A stretch of DNA of 64,000 nucleotides from the NCBI GenBank assembly GCA_027061805.1, contig JAMOWA010000064.1, forward strand, positions 176,200-240,199. Direction: 5' to 3'. Below, in pieces: positions 16,369 to 24,456 of the stretch. The translations under genes were made by a program, and so were the position numbers. The DNA comes from Thermoanaerobaculia bacterium (lineage in GTDB: Bacteria; Acidobacteriota; Thermoanaerobaculia; Thermoanaerobaculales; Sulfomarinibacteraceae). Under the pieces are notes generated by a model. It was not told where the DNA came from. It was given only the letters and a program-made list of their open reading frames with translations, and ran no database searches. Positions within the stretch are counted from its first letter, which is position 1. Each line of letters opens with the position of its first letter.

Positions 16369-16659
16369 ATGCTCGTGGTCGTCAGTTACGATGTCTCGAC
16401 CAGGGAACCGGCGGGACAGCGCCGATTGCGAAGGGTTGCACGTGCCTGTGAGGACTATGGCCAGAGGGTGCAGAACTCCGTCTTCGAGTGCATCGTCGAT
16501 CCGGCCCGCTGGGAGACTCTCAGGCTGCGCCTGCTCGACGAGATCGACCCGTCCAGGGACAGCCTCCGCTTCTACTTCCTCGGATCCAACTTTGAACGCA
16601 AGATCGAGCACCACGGCGTCAAGGCCGTTCCCGACCTCCGGGATCCCCTGGTGCTCTGA
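16369..16659 (+). CDS. cas2: Cas2
   Basis: 96 residues with the ferredoxin-like Cas2 fold. VVVSYDVST carries the conserved Asp (D8) after the first strand, and the RFYFLGSNFERKIEHHG segment is typical of type I-C Cas2. It bridges two Cas1 dimers in the integration complex. A GGAGGTGA ribosome site lies just upstream, 26 nt after cas1. This is the last gene before the leader and array. Confidence 0.96.
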   Translation: MLVVVSYDVSTREPAGQRRLRRVARACEDYGQRVQNSVFECIVDPARWETLRLRLLDEIDPSRDSLRFYFLGSNFERKIEHHGVKAVPDLRDPLVL

Positions 16660-16842
16660 ACCCACCGCGAACCCATGGCACCCATGGATTCCCGGGACCT
16701 TTCGCGGGAACCGCAAAACGTTCTCTGACAACATGTTGCAAGGATTGCGCAGGAGAGAGAGACCTCCAGAGACACGGCACGATAGGGTTTCGCGCCCGGA
16801 CACCAGAAAACGACAACGTTGCAGTAAGATAGGATAGTAACG
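16660..16842 (+). promoter_or_regulatory. CRISPR leader
   Basis: The 183 nt between cas2 and the first repeat contain no gene and become AT-richer toward the array (GTAAGATAGGATAGTAACG next to repeat 1). Position and composition fit the leader that holds the array promoter and the integration signals. No exact promoter is assigned. Confidence 0.7.
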
Positions 16843-19056
16843 GTCGCCCCCCACGCGGGGGCGCGGATTGAAACGCATCGAGGTGGGGGTGGCCGACCGT
16901 GATCCTGTCGTCGCCCCCCACGCGGGGGCGCGGATTGAAACCTACCTACACCCTACGCCCACTGGTGTACACTCAGGTCGCCCCCCACGCGGGGGCGCGG
17001 ATTGAAACCCTCCGCCCCCCTTCCGCCCTTTACCCGTTCGTCGTCGCCCCCCACGCGGGGGCGCGGATTGAAACTCAGACCACCGGTGCGTGATGAGCGG
17101 TGCTGTCCGTCGCCCCCCACGCGGGGGCGCGGATTGAAACCACGTCTCAGGCGGCGAGGCCAAGCACAGCCGCCGTCGCCCCCCACGCGGGGGCGCGGAT
17201 TGAAACCGGTGTCCATGATCCCGCCCTCGAACTCGACGTAGTCGCCCCCCACGCGGGGGCGCGGATTGAAACGCCACATGGTGCGACGTCCTGATGCGGG
17301 CCGACGTCGCCCCCCACGCGGGGGCGCGGATTGAAACGACGCCGAGGGCGTCATCTACGACGTGACACGCCGTCGCCCCCCACGCGGGGGCGCGGATTGA
17401 AACGACATGACCACGTTCGATCTCGACGACATTTCGCGTCGCCCCCCACGCGGGGGCGCGGATTGAAACTGCAAACAACTCGTCAGCTCGCGCAGACTTT
17501 GAAGTCGCCCCCCACGCGGGGGCGCGGATTGAAACCAGTGGCGCGAGCTCGAAAAGACTGAGGACGATCGTCGCCCCCCACGCGGGGGCGCGGATTGAAA
17601 CCCGGCGGTCATCGTCTGCCCGGCATCGCTCAAGGGTCGCCCCCCACGCGGGGGCGCGGATTGAAACACCGAGTCCAAGGGCGGGACGCCCTTCCTGTTC
17701 GTCGCCCCCCACGCGGGGGCGCGGATTGAAACCGGACGGCTCGCAGACTTATTTTGGGGCTGATGGTCGCCCCCCACGCGGGGGCGCGGATTGAAACATG
17801 ATCATGATGTCAGTGGTGTATCTCATGATCTCGTCGCCCCCCACGCGGGGGCGCGGATTGAAACAGTGAGGAGAGCCCCATGGTAGAGCCTACGCAGGTC
17901 GCCCCCCACGCGGGGGCGCGGATTGAAACTTATGCATATACACCCACCTGGCCACCCGGCGATCGTCGCCCCCCACGCGGGGGCGCGGATTGAAACATAC
18001 TTCGTCACATAGCCGCCAGCGCGAAGGCAGGTCGCCCCCCACGCGGGGGCGCGGATTGAAACGTCGTGTAACTAGTAGTGCGCTCAATAGTTTACGGGTC
18101 GCCCCCCACGCGGGGGCGCGGATTGAAACACTGCGGAGGTGTGAGTTGGGGGCCAGAGTTGGCGTCGCCCCCCACGCGGGGGCGCGGATTGAAACTGGGC
18201 GGTCAGGGACGTGCGGGGGAGCCCGTACTCGTCGCCCCCCACGCGGGGGCGCGGATTGAAACTGGGCGGTCAGGGACGTGCGGGGGAGCCCGTACTCGTC
18301 GCCCCCCACGCGGGGGCGCGGATTGAAACTGAGAGGGGGTAACATGAAACCGAACGAATGGGCCGTCGCCCCCCACGCGGGGGCGCGGATTGAAACTCTC
18401 CTGCGATCTTCTCGATGGTGATGGTCCCCCGTCGCCCCCCACGCGGGGGCGCGGATTGAAACCCTGAGACGACGGGCCCACCGCCATTGAACAGGTGTCG
18501 CCCCCCACGCGGGGGCGCGGATTGAAACCACTCGTCGATCTGACCCGAACGGTCCGGGTCCCGTCGCCCCCCACGCGGGGGCGCGGATTGAAACATGCAC
18601 CTGGCCACCCGGCCCATCCTGCCGGCCGGTCGCCCCCCACGCGGGGGCGCGGATTGAAACTGGAGAGCGTACCCAAGGAAGGTCGGGAAGGGCCGTCGCC
18701 CCCCACGCGGGGGCGCGGATTGAAACGACGGTCATTGGATACCCCCATTCAGCCAGACAAGGTCGCCCCCCACGCGGGGGCGCGGATTGAAACTCCATCT
18801 CCTGGTACGCCAGCGACGGTGTCAGCGTCGCCCCCCACGCGGGGGCGCGGATTGAAACGACTGGGGGAGCTCGAAACCGTTCTCCGTTGGGTGGTCGCCC
18901 CCCACGCGGGGGCGCGGATTGAAACCGCCGCTCCGCGACCTGGCGTACACGAACCTCGCGTCGCCCCCCACGCGGGGGCGCGGATTGAAACACATGGACC
19001 AGCGGGATATCACCGCCAGGGTGAGTCGCCCCCCACGCGGGGGCGCGGATTGAGAC
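16843..19056 (+). CRISPR. Type I-C CRISPR array, 34 repeats and 33 spacers
   Basis: The repeat unit is 32 nt, starting GTCGCCCCCCACGCGGGGGC and ending in GCGGATTGAAAC; its CCCCC/GGGGG arms form the hairpin cut by Cas5c. Spacers are 33-35 nt. Repeats 1-33 appear identical; the last one (19025-19056) reads GAGAC in place of GAAAC at its 3' end, marking the leader-distal end. The leader side is next to cas2, so transcription runs in the + direction. Spacers 21 (18196-18230) and 22 (18263-18297) are identical. Spacers 17 (17930-17964) and 27 (18595-18628) share the 16-mer CACCTGGCCACCCGGC at different positions. Confidence 0.98.
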
Positions 19057-19308
19057 AGGAAGTGGTCCCGTCGCATGAATGGCATTCATGGGTACCGGTC
19101 ACGGTTGCTCCATCCGCCCCTCCGAATCCATTCAATCCTCAGAATCCGTGGTTCCCACTCCAGGGTGGGTGTGTGGCGCACCTCGCACCGGGCCACGGCC
19201 TGAAACGTTGGAATTCCCCGCTCCCGTTGGAATGAGGGCCCGTGGTGAGCCGGGATGGGATTGGATGTATTCTGGTTCTGGAGACAATCTGCAAACAGGG
19301 GGTACACG

Positions 19309-19518
19309 ATGTCTGAATCGAGAATCGGCCCGAAACGTGCCGGAACTCCGGTCCTGAAGCTCGTCGTCCGGGTGGAGGACCGGGATGTCCCGCTGGCGGA
19401 GTGGCTCGAGGAGATGGACCGGGAGCATGGCGGGATCCGGGAGATCCGGGTCTACAGGAATGGAAAGCTGGTGGAGCGCCAGGAGGGGGGCGCACCGGAT
19501 CCCGAGGAGCGTTCCTGA
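19309..19518 (+). CDS. Small hypothetical protein downstream of the CRISPR array
   Basis: 69 residues from ATG 19309, preceded by AGGGGG 6 nt upstream. The sequence is strongly charged, with a compact beta-alpha-beta look: VLKLVVRVEDRDVPLAEW, a short helix, then IREIRVYRNGKLVER. There is no signal peptide and no recognised family. The 252 nt between the array and this gene contain no other feature. Codon choice (GC-rich third positions) is closer to the chromosome than to the cas genes, so it may mark the right edge of the island. Confidence 0.5.
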   Translation: MSESRIGPKRAGTPVLKLVVRVEDRDVPLAEWLEEMDREHGGIREIRVYRNGKLVERQEGGAPDPEERS

Positions 19519-20046
19519 GGCCGGTCCGAAGCCGGTTGGTCCCCGGAATCCGTGGTTCTCTGCTATCGCACGGGCTGGGAGCAGGGGGGCGATGGATTCA
19601 CCTGGACCAGCCGCGTCCACTTCTGATATTCACGCTGGAAGCGCCTCATTCGTTTCACCTTTCACGTTTCACGAACAGCCGGGCGTCAGGCCGTGAAGGG
19701 GTGAAGGAAGAGTCGCAGCCGCGGATCCGTTTTCCGGGCAGGGCGGGTTTCACCCTTTGCACTTCACGTTTCACCCGCCCGGGGGGATCACGGCCACGGT
19801 CATGGAGGCAGGGGCGCAGGGGAGAATCCGTCACTGACACGGTCATGGACGTGGGCCCGGTCACGGTCACGGACCGGGCCGGTATCGCGGCCAGGTGAAG
19901 CCGCCACACGATCCCGTGCCCTCTTTCGTTTCACGTTTCACGTTTCACGTTTCACGAACGGTCGGGTGGCCGGGCGGCGCACCACCCCTCCCCTCCTTCG
20001 TTTCCCGTTTCACGTTTCACGTCCCCCTCCGCGCTACACTCTGCCC
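19519..20046. repeat. Intergenic repeat patch 3
   Basis: A 528-nt gap with no gene. It holds heptamer runs in the reverse orientation (TTTCACG) at 19648-19673, 19925-19957 and 19997-20022, and a CACGGTCA/GTCACGG stretch at 19790-19880 related to the hexamer repeats. The block CTCATTCGTTTCACCTTTCA at 19646 recurs near 37490. Confidence 0.85.
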
Positions 20047-21732
20047 ATGCAGGAGCTTCGACGGACGCTGCTTCGGATCGACGGGCGGGGTTACAAGGCC
20101 TACAAGGACATCCAGGGTGGACGCTACCGCTTCGGGGACTTCGAGCTGGTGGTGGACCACGTGCAGGGGGACCCCTACGCCGCGCCCTCGCGGCTGCGGG
20201 CGACGGTTTCGTGGGAGGTGGCGGGGCTGCCGGAGTGGGCCCTGGCCGGTGCGCCGCGGCGGCGGGCGGCCCGGGACTTCCTGGCCCGGGCCTTCCGGGA
20301 GGCGGCGCGGGGCCTGCGGGACCTCTCCATCGACGCGGGGGCCCAGACGGTGCTGGACCGCTCGGCCTGCCTGTTCACCGGGGAGGGGATCGAGCTGCGC
20401 TTCTTCGTGGACCTGCCGGGGGCGGGCCGGCGCATCCTGGGCCGGAAGGCCGCGGAGCTTCTGGTGGACCGCCTGCCGGAGGTGGTGGCGCGGGCCTGCC
20501 GGGCGGAGCGGCTGGACCTCGCGGCGCTCGAGCGGCACTGCGCGGCGGTGGAGGACCAGGTGGCGCTCCGGGCGGCGCTCGAGCCCGCGGGGCTCGCGGC
20601 CTTCGTGGCCGACGGGTCGCTGCTGCCCCGGCGCTCGGGGGTGGACGACAGGCCGCTCACGGACGGTGTCGCCTTCGAGTCCCCGGAGAGCCTCCGGATG
20701 ACGCTGGAGGCGCCCAACGCCGGCCCGGTGACCGGGATGGGGATCCCCCGGGGGATCACGCTCATCGTGGGGGGCGGCTTCCACGGCAAGTCCACGCTGC
20801 TCCGGGCGCTGCAGGACGGGGTGTGGGACCACGTGCCCGGGGACGGCCGCGAGGGGGTGGTCACCGACCCCACGGCGGTGAAGATCCGCTCGGAGGACGG
20901 CCGCTCGGTCTCGGGCGTGGACATCAGCCCCTTCATCGACCACCTCCCCCACGGGAAGCCCACCCGCGACTTCAGCACGGAGCTGGCCTCGGGCTCCACC
21001 AGCCAGGCGGCGGCCCTCCAGGAGGCCCTGGAGGCCGGGGTCCGCACGCTGCTGGTGGACGAGGACACCTCGGCCACCAACTTCATGATCCGGGACGAGC
21101 GCATGCAGGCCCTGGTGGCCAAGGACAAGGAGCCCATCACCCCCTTCGTGGACCGCATCGGGGAGCTCCGCGACGCCCTCGGCGTGTCCACGATCCTGGT
21201 GATGGGCGGCTCCGGGGACTACTTCGACCACGCGGACACGGTGATCCAGATGGACGCCTACCGCCCGGTGGACGTGACGGAGAAAGCCCGCGAGGTGGCC
21301 CGCACCCACTCCACCGGGCGGAAGGAGGAGCGCGAAAGGCCGCTGACCCCGCCCGGGGAGCGCCTGCTGGACCCACGCTCGGTGAAACCCGAGCGCAAGC
21401 CCGGCCGGGTGAAGGTGGGCGCCCGGGGCCTGGACACGCTGATCCTGGGCCGGGCCGACGTGGACCTCCGCGCCGTGGAGCAGCTGGTGGACGGCTCGCA
21501 GCTCAGGGTCATCGGCTGGATCCTGGCCCGGCTCGCCGGGGAGGGCGGGGGGAGCGTGGCACCCATCCCCGCCATCCGGGAGTGGCTGGAGCGCCTGGGC
21601 TCCGGGGACTGGGACGGGCTGACGGGCCGCCCCGACGGGGACCTGGCCCTGCCACGGCTCCACGAGGTGATGGCGGCGCTGAACCGGCTGCGGGGGGCAA
21701 GGATGGGGAGAGGTCAGGGCGTCAGGGCGTGA
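20047..21732 (+). CDS. ABC-ATPase domain protein (predicted ABC-class ATPase)
   Basis: 561 residues. It belongs to the single-chain ABC-ATPase family of unknown function: a conserved N-terminal region beginning with ELRRTLLRIDGRGYKAYKDI, then Walker A GGGFHGKST (about 240-250), an ABC-like signature in ELASGSTSQAAAL, and Walker B TLLVDEDTSATNFM. No transmembrane segment or transporter partner is present, so it acts in the cytoplasm. ATG 20047 is preferred because the frame upstream of it is repeat-patch sequence. The last residues (RGQGVRA) run into the repeat patch. Function in the family is not established. Confidence 0.85.
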   Translation: MQELRRTLLRIDGRGYKAYKDIQGGRYRFGDFELVVDHVQGDPYAAPSRLRATVSWEVAGLPEWALAGAPRRRAARDFLARAFREAARGLRDLSIDAGAQTVLDRSACLFTGEGIELRFFVDLPGAGRRILGRKAAELLVDRLPEVVARACRAERLDLAALERHCAAVEDQVALRAALEPAGLAAFVADGSLLPRRSGVDDRPLTDGVAFESPESLRMTLEAPNAGPVTGMGIPRGITLIVGGGFHGKSTLLRALQDGVWDHVPGDGREGVVTDPTAVKIRSEDGRSVSGVDISPFIDHLPHGKPTRDFSTELASGSTSQAAALQEALEAGVRTLLVDEDTSATNFMIRDERMQALVAKDKEPITPFVDRIGELRDALGVSTILVMGGSGDYFDHADTVIQMDAYRPVDVTEKAREVARTHSTGRKEERERPLTPPGERLLDPRSVKPERKPGRVKVGARGLDTLILGRADVDLRAVEQLVDGSQLRVIGWILARLAGEGGGSVAPIPAIREWLERLGSGDWDGLTGRPDGDLALPRLHEVMAALNRLRGARMGRGQGVRA

Positions 21733-22013
21733 GGGCGTGAGGAGGGGGCGGCGGTGGCCGTGAAACGTGAAACGTGAAACGTGAAACGTGAAACGTGAAA
21801 CGTGAAACGAATGAGGCACTTCCAGTGTGCATGTCAAGGTTGGAGACCGGGCGATCCTTCTCTCGCCCCTGCTCCTCCGCACCCCTGCGCCCCTGCTCCT
21901 CCGCTCCCCTGCGCCCCTGCTCCCCGCCCGGCGAGAGGATCCCCTTCCCGTCCTCACGCCCTCCCGTCCTCACGCCCTCACGCCCTCACGCCCTCACGCC
22001 CTCACGCCCTCAC
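21714..22013. repeat. Intergenic repeat patch 4 with inverted octamer arrays
   Basis: Between two convergent genes. AGGGCGTG octamers at 21714-21742 are answered by CACGCCCT octamers at 21947-22013 in inverted orientation. Inside lie seven perfect CGTGAAA heptamers (21759-21807) followed by CGAATGAGG, then a CCCCTGC/TCCTCCG-rich stretch. No gene. Confidence 0.9.
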
Positions 22014-22028
22014 CAGCATGGCAGGGGC

Positions 22029-23462
22029 TCACGCCGCGAAACGGGCCACCTGCTCCTCGGGCGAGGGCGGCGTGGCGAGGCTCACCAGCACCAGCGCCAG
22101 CACCGACACGATGATGGCCGGCAGCACGGCGTCCAGGCCGAAGCCCTGGGGGAAGCCCAGCCAGGCCGGCGCCTGGGCCTCGTAGCCCAGGCCCTTCCAG
22201 GCCACGGTCACCAGGGTCCCGGCGGCGATGGAGGCCACGGCGCCCTGTGAGGTGACCCGCTTCCAGAAGAAGGAGGCCACGATGGAGGGCGTGATGGCCG
22301 CACCGTAGATGGTGTAGGCGTAGAGGGCCACGTCCAGGAACCTGTCCGAGAGCGTGGAGAGGAACAGGGCCCACAGGCCGAAGAGCACCACCACGATCCG
22401 GGAGACCCGGACGATCTCCTTCTGGGAGGCTCCCTTGCGGAAGAAGCGCACCCACACGTCGTTGACGAAGGTGGTGGAGGGGATCAGCAGGAAGGAGTCC
22501 GCCGTGGAGAGGATGATGGCCATGATGGCCGCCATGAGGACGGCTCCCAGGAAGGTGGGCAGCACCGCCCTGGCCGCGGTGGGGATGATGGCGCCGGGGT
22601 TTTCGAGGCCGGGCAGCAGGGCCGAGCCCGCCCAGGCCGAGCCGATGATGAGGAACTCCACCAGCGCCACGCCCACGAAGAAGAGGGGGATGGCCCAGCG
22701 GGCCGAGCGCTCGGTGCGGGCCGAGAAGAAGCGCTGGTACATGTTGGCGTCGCCCAGGATGAGCAGGAAGGGCGGGAGCAGGTAGCCGATGGCCTCCACG
22801 CCCGAGATGGGGCCGAGGAGCTGCGAGTGGCTGGCCGGAAGGGCCGCCCGGATCCCCTCGATGCCCCCGGCCTTTGCGAAGAAGATGGGGAAGGCCATCA
22901 CCAGGCCCAGGATCATGAGGGTCCCGTTGCCCACGTCGGTGTAGGCCACGGAGAACATGCCCGCGAGCGCGGTGAAGAGGATCACGAAGGCGGCCACCAT
23001 GGGCACGGCCCAGGCGGGGTCGATGGAGGGCATGGCCAGGCGGATCACCAGGGCCGCCGCCCGGTACTGGTAGGAGACGATGGTGGTGTAGGCCAGCACC
23101 AGGGCGATGGTGCCCAGGATGCGCGCCGTGGCGTTGTAGCGGCTCTCCAGGATGTCGGGGACGGAGAGCACCTCCAGCCGACGCACGCGGTGGGCCAGGA
23201 ACCACAGGGCCGCGATGCCCGCGAGCTCGCCGATGGGCAGGATCCACGCGGCCATGCCGGTCTCGTAGGTCTTCTCGGCGTTGCCGAAGATGGAGCCCGT
23301 GCCGATCCAGCAGGCCAGCAGGGTGGCAAAGAGCACCGGCACCGGGAGGGTCCGGCCCGCCACGGAGAAGTCCTCCTGGGAGCTCACCCGCCGCGAGGCC
23401 CAGATCCCCACACCCACCAGGATCGCCAGGTACACCAGGATCACCGCCAGATAGACCGTCAT
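22029..23462 (-). CDS. Sodium:solute symporter family protein (SSS)
   Basis: 477 residues with 12-13 hydrophobic helices. The N-terminus TVYLAVILVYLAILVGVGIW, the SVAGRTLPVPVLFATLLACWIGTGSIFGNAEKTYETG block and the later STADSFLLIPSTTFVNDV block are typical of the SSS (SLC5-like) fold, with Na+ site residues in the STADS segment. The substrate cannot be told from sequence; organic acids and amino acids are usual. The start is ATG 23462 with GGGAGGAG upstream. It overlaps the acyltransferase stop by ATGA, so the two genes form one unit. Confidence 0.88.
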   Translation of the reverse strand: MTVYLAVILVYLAILVGVGIWASRRVSSQEDFSVAGRTLPVPVLFATLLACWIGTGSIFGNAEKTYETGMAAWILPIGELAGIAALWFLAHRVRRLEVLSVPDILESRYNATARILGTIALVLAYTTIVSYQYRAAALVIRLAMPSIDPAWAVPMVAAFVILFTALAGMFSVAYTDVGNGTLMILGLVMAFPIFFAKAGGIEGIRAALPASHSQLLGPISGVEAIGYLLPPFLLILGDANMYQRFFSARTERSARWAIPLFFVGVALVEFLIIGSAWAGSALLPGLENPGAIIPTAARAVLPTFLGAVLMAAIMAIILSTADSFLLIPSTTFVNDVWVRFFRKGASQKEIVRVSRIVVVLFGLWALFLSTLSDRFLDVALYAYTIYGAAITPSIVASFFWKRVTSQGAVASIAAGTLVTVAWKGLGYEAQAPAWLGFPQGFGLDAVLPAIIVSVLALVLVSLATPPSPEEQVARFAA

Positions 23463-24178
23463 GGACGCTCCTCCCTCGTGTCCCACAGGGGACCGCCGTG
23501 GACCTCCTGGTCGAGACGTGCCGTCAGCTCGTCAAGGGCCCGGCCGATACGTTCCGTGGCGTGCGCCACGGTCTCCTCCGGATCCAGCGGAATGGCCGGT
23601 CCCACCTCCACAACGACTCTCGAGAATGGCTTTGCAAGGATGGTCCGGTCCCACGACCGGAGGACCCATGCACCCGAGGTCGAGAAGGAGATGGGAAGGA
23701 CCGGCCGGTCCAGCTCCCGGGCCAGCTCCACGATCCCCGGCTTCACGCGGCGGGCCGGACCACGGGGGCCATCCACCGTCAGGACGGGCATGTCGATCTT
23801 CCGTTCCCGGGTCATCCGGAGCAGCTCCTCGAGGGCGCGCCGCCCTCCCTTGCCCGTGGACCCCCTGGCGGCACGGACGTTGAAGGGCACCAGCGCCGAG
23901 ACCGCCAGCTCACCATCGATGGAGGCCGAGAACATGGCCCCGAGCCGGCAGCCGTAGTCGAGGATGCCCAGGCAGCCGTGGATCCTCCCGTGCCAGACCG
24001 CGAGGGGAGCCCCGGACCACCGGAGCGCCTCCTCCATGCCCCGGACCTCGAGACGGAAGGTCCTCGTCCACACCCGCAGAAGCCACCCCAGGATCCGGCC
24101 GAGGATCCTGGCCCGCAGCAGCCGCCAGCGGACTCCCGGGGAGACGCCTCCGCTGTCAGGAGCCGCAGGCACCGGCAC
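23459..24178 (-). CDS. DUF374-type lysophospholipid acyltransferase family protein
   Basis: 239 residues. The DUF374 core has LAVWHGRIHGCLG near residue 60, with WHGR replacing the HX4D of other acyltransferases, and VLTVDGPRGPARRVKPG near 130. A basic N-terminal amphipathic stretch suggests peripheral membrane binding. Members of this family are related to lipid A/phospholipid acyltransferases and may modify envelope lipids. The start is GTG 24178, preceded by GGGAGAGG. It is followed by the symporter gene with a 4-nt overlap. Confidence 0.8.
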   Translation of the reverse strand: MPVPAAPDSGGVSPGVRWRLLRARILGRILGWLLRVWTRTFRLEVRGMEEALRWSGAPLAVWHGRIHGCLGILDYGCRLGAMFSASIDGELAVSALVPFNVRAARGSTGKGGRRALEELLRMTRERKIDMPVLTVDGPRGPARRVKPGIVELARELDRPVLPISFSTSGAWVLRSWDRTILAKPFSRVVVEVGPAIPLDPEETVAHATERIGRALDELTARLDQEVHGGPLWDTREERP

Positions 24179-24364
24179 CCTCTCCCGCTCGTGCTCCCCT
24201 CACAGGAGAACCCCCGCTCCCGGCGGGGACCCCGTACCGGCATCCTCGGTCCACCCCATGCAGCACCTCCACATGTCACTCCGATTGTACCCGGGAGGAG
24301 CAACCGGTGGCCGCCCTCCGGTCTCCAGGCCGGGGCGGCACGGAGAGACCGATGGAGCGGGACG

Positions 24365-24393
24365 AAAAAAAGGCCCCCGAAAATCGGGGGACC
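24365..24393 (-). terminator. Rho-independent terminator of the ETF:quinone reductase gene
   Basis: On the minus strand a GC-rich stem (CCCCCGA/TCGGGGG with loop TTT) is followed by seven T residues. It lies about 65 nt beyond the stop at 24457. Confidence 0.9.
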
Positions 24394-24456
24394 TCCTCCC
24401 TCCTCCGTCCCTCGGGGCGTTCTCGCGCCTCGGGGCCGAAGAACGCGGAGTTTATA

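Noticed and set aside
16942..19089. Long minus-strand and plus-strand open frames across the CRISPR array, with repeating Arg-Gly-Gly or Ala-Pro-Pro peptides
   Set aside because: They are translations of the repeat itself; the array explains them fully.
22827..23957. Plus-strand frame of 376 codons opposite the symporter and acyltransferase genes
   Set aside because: His/Gly/Arg/Pro-rich antisense shadow of two well-supported minus-strand genes.
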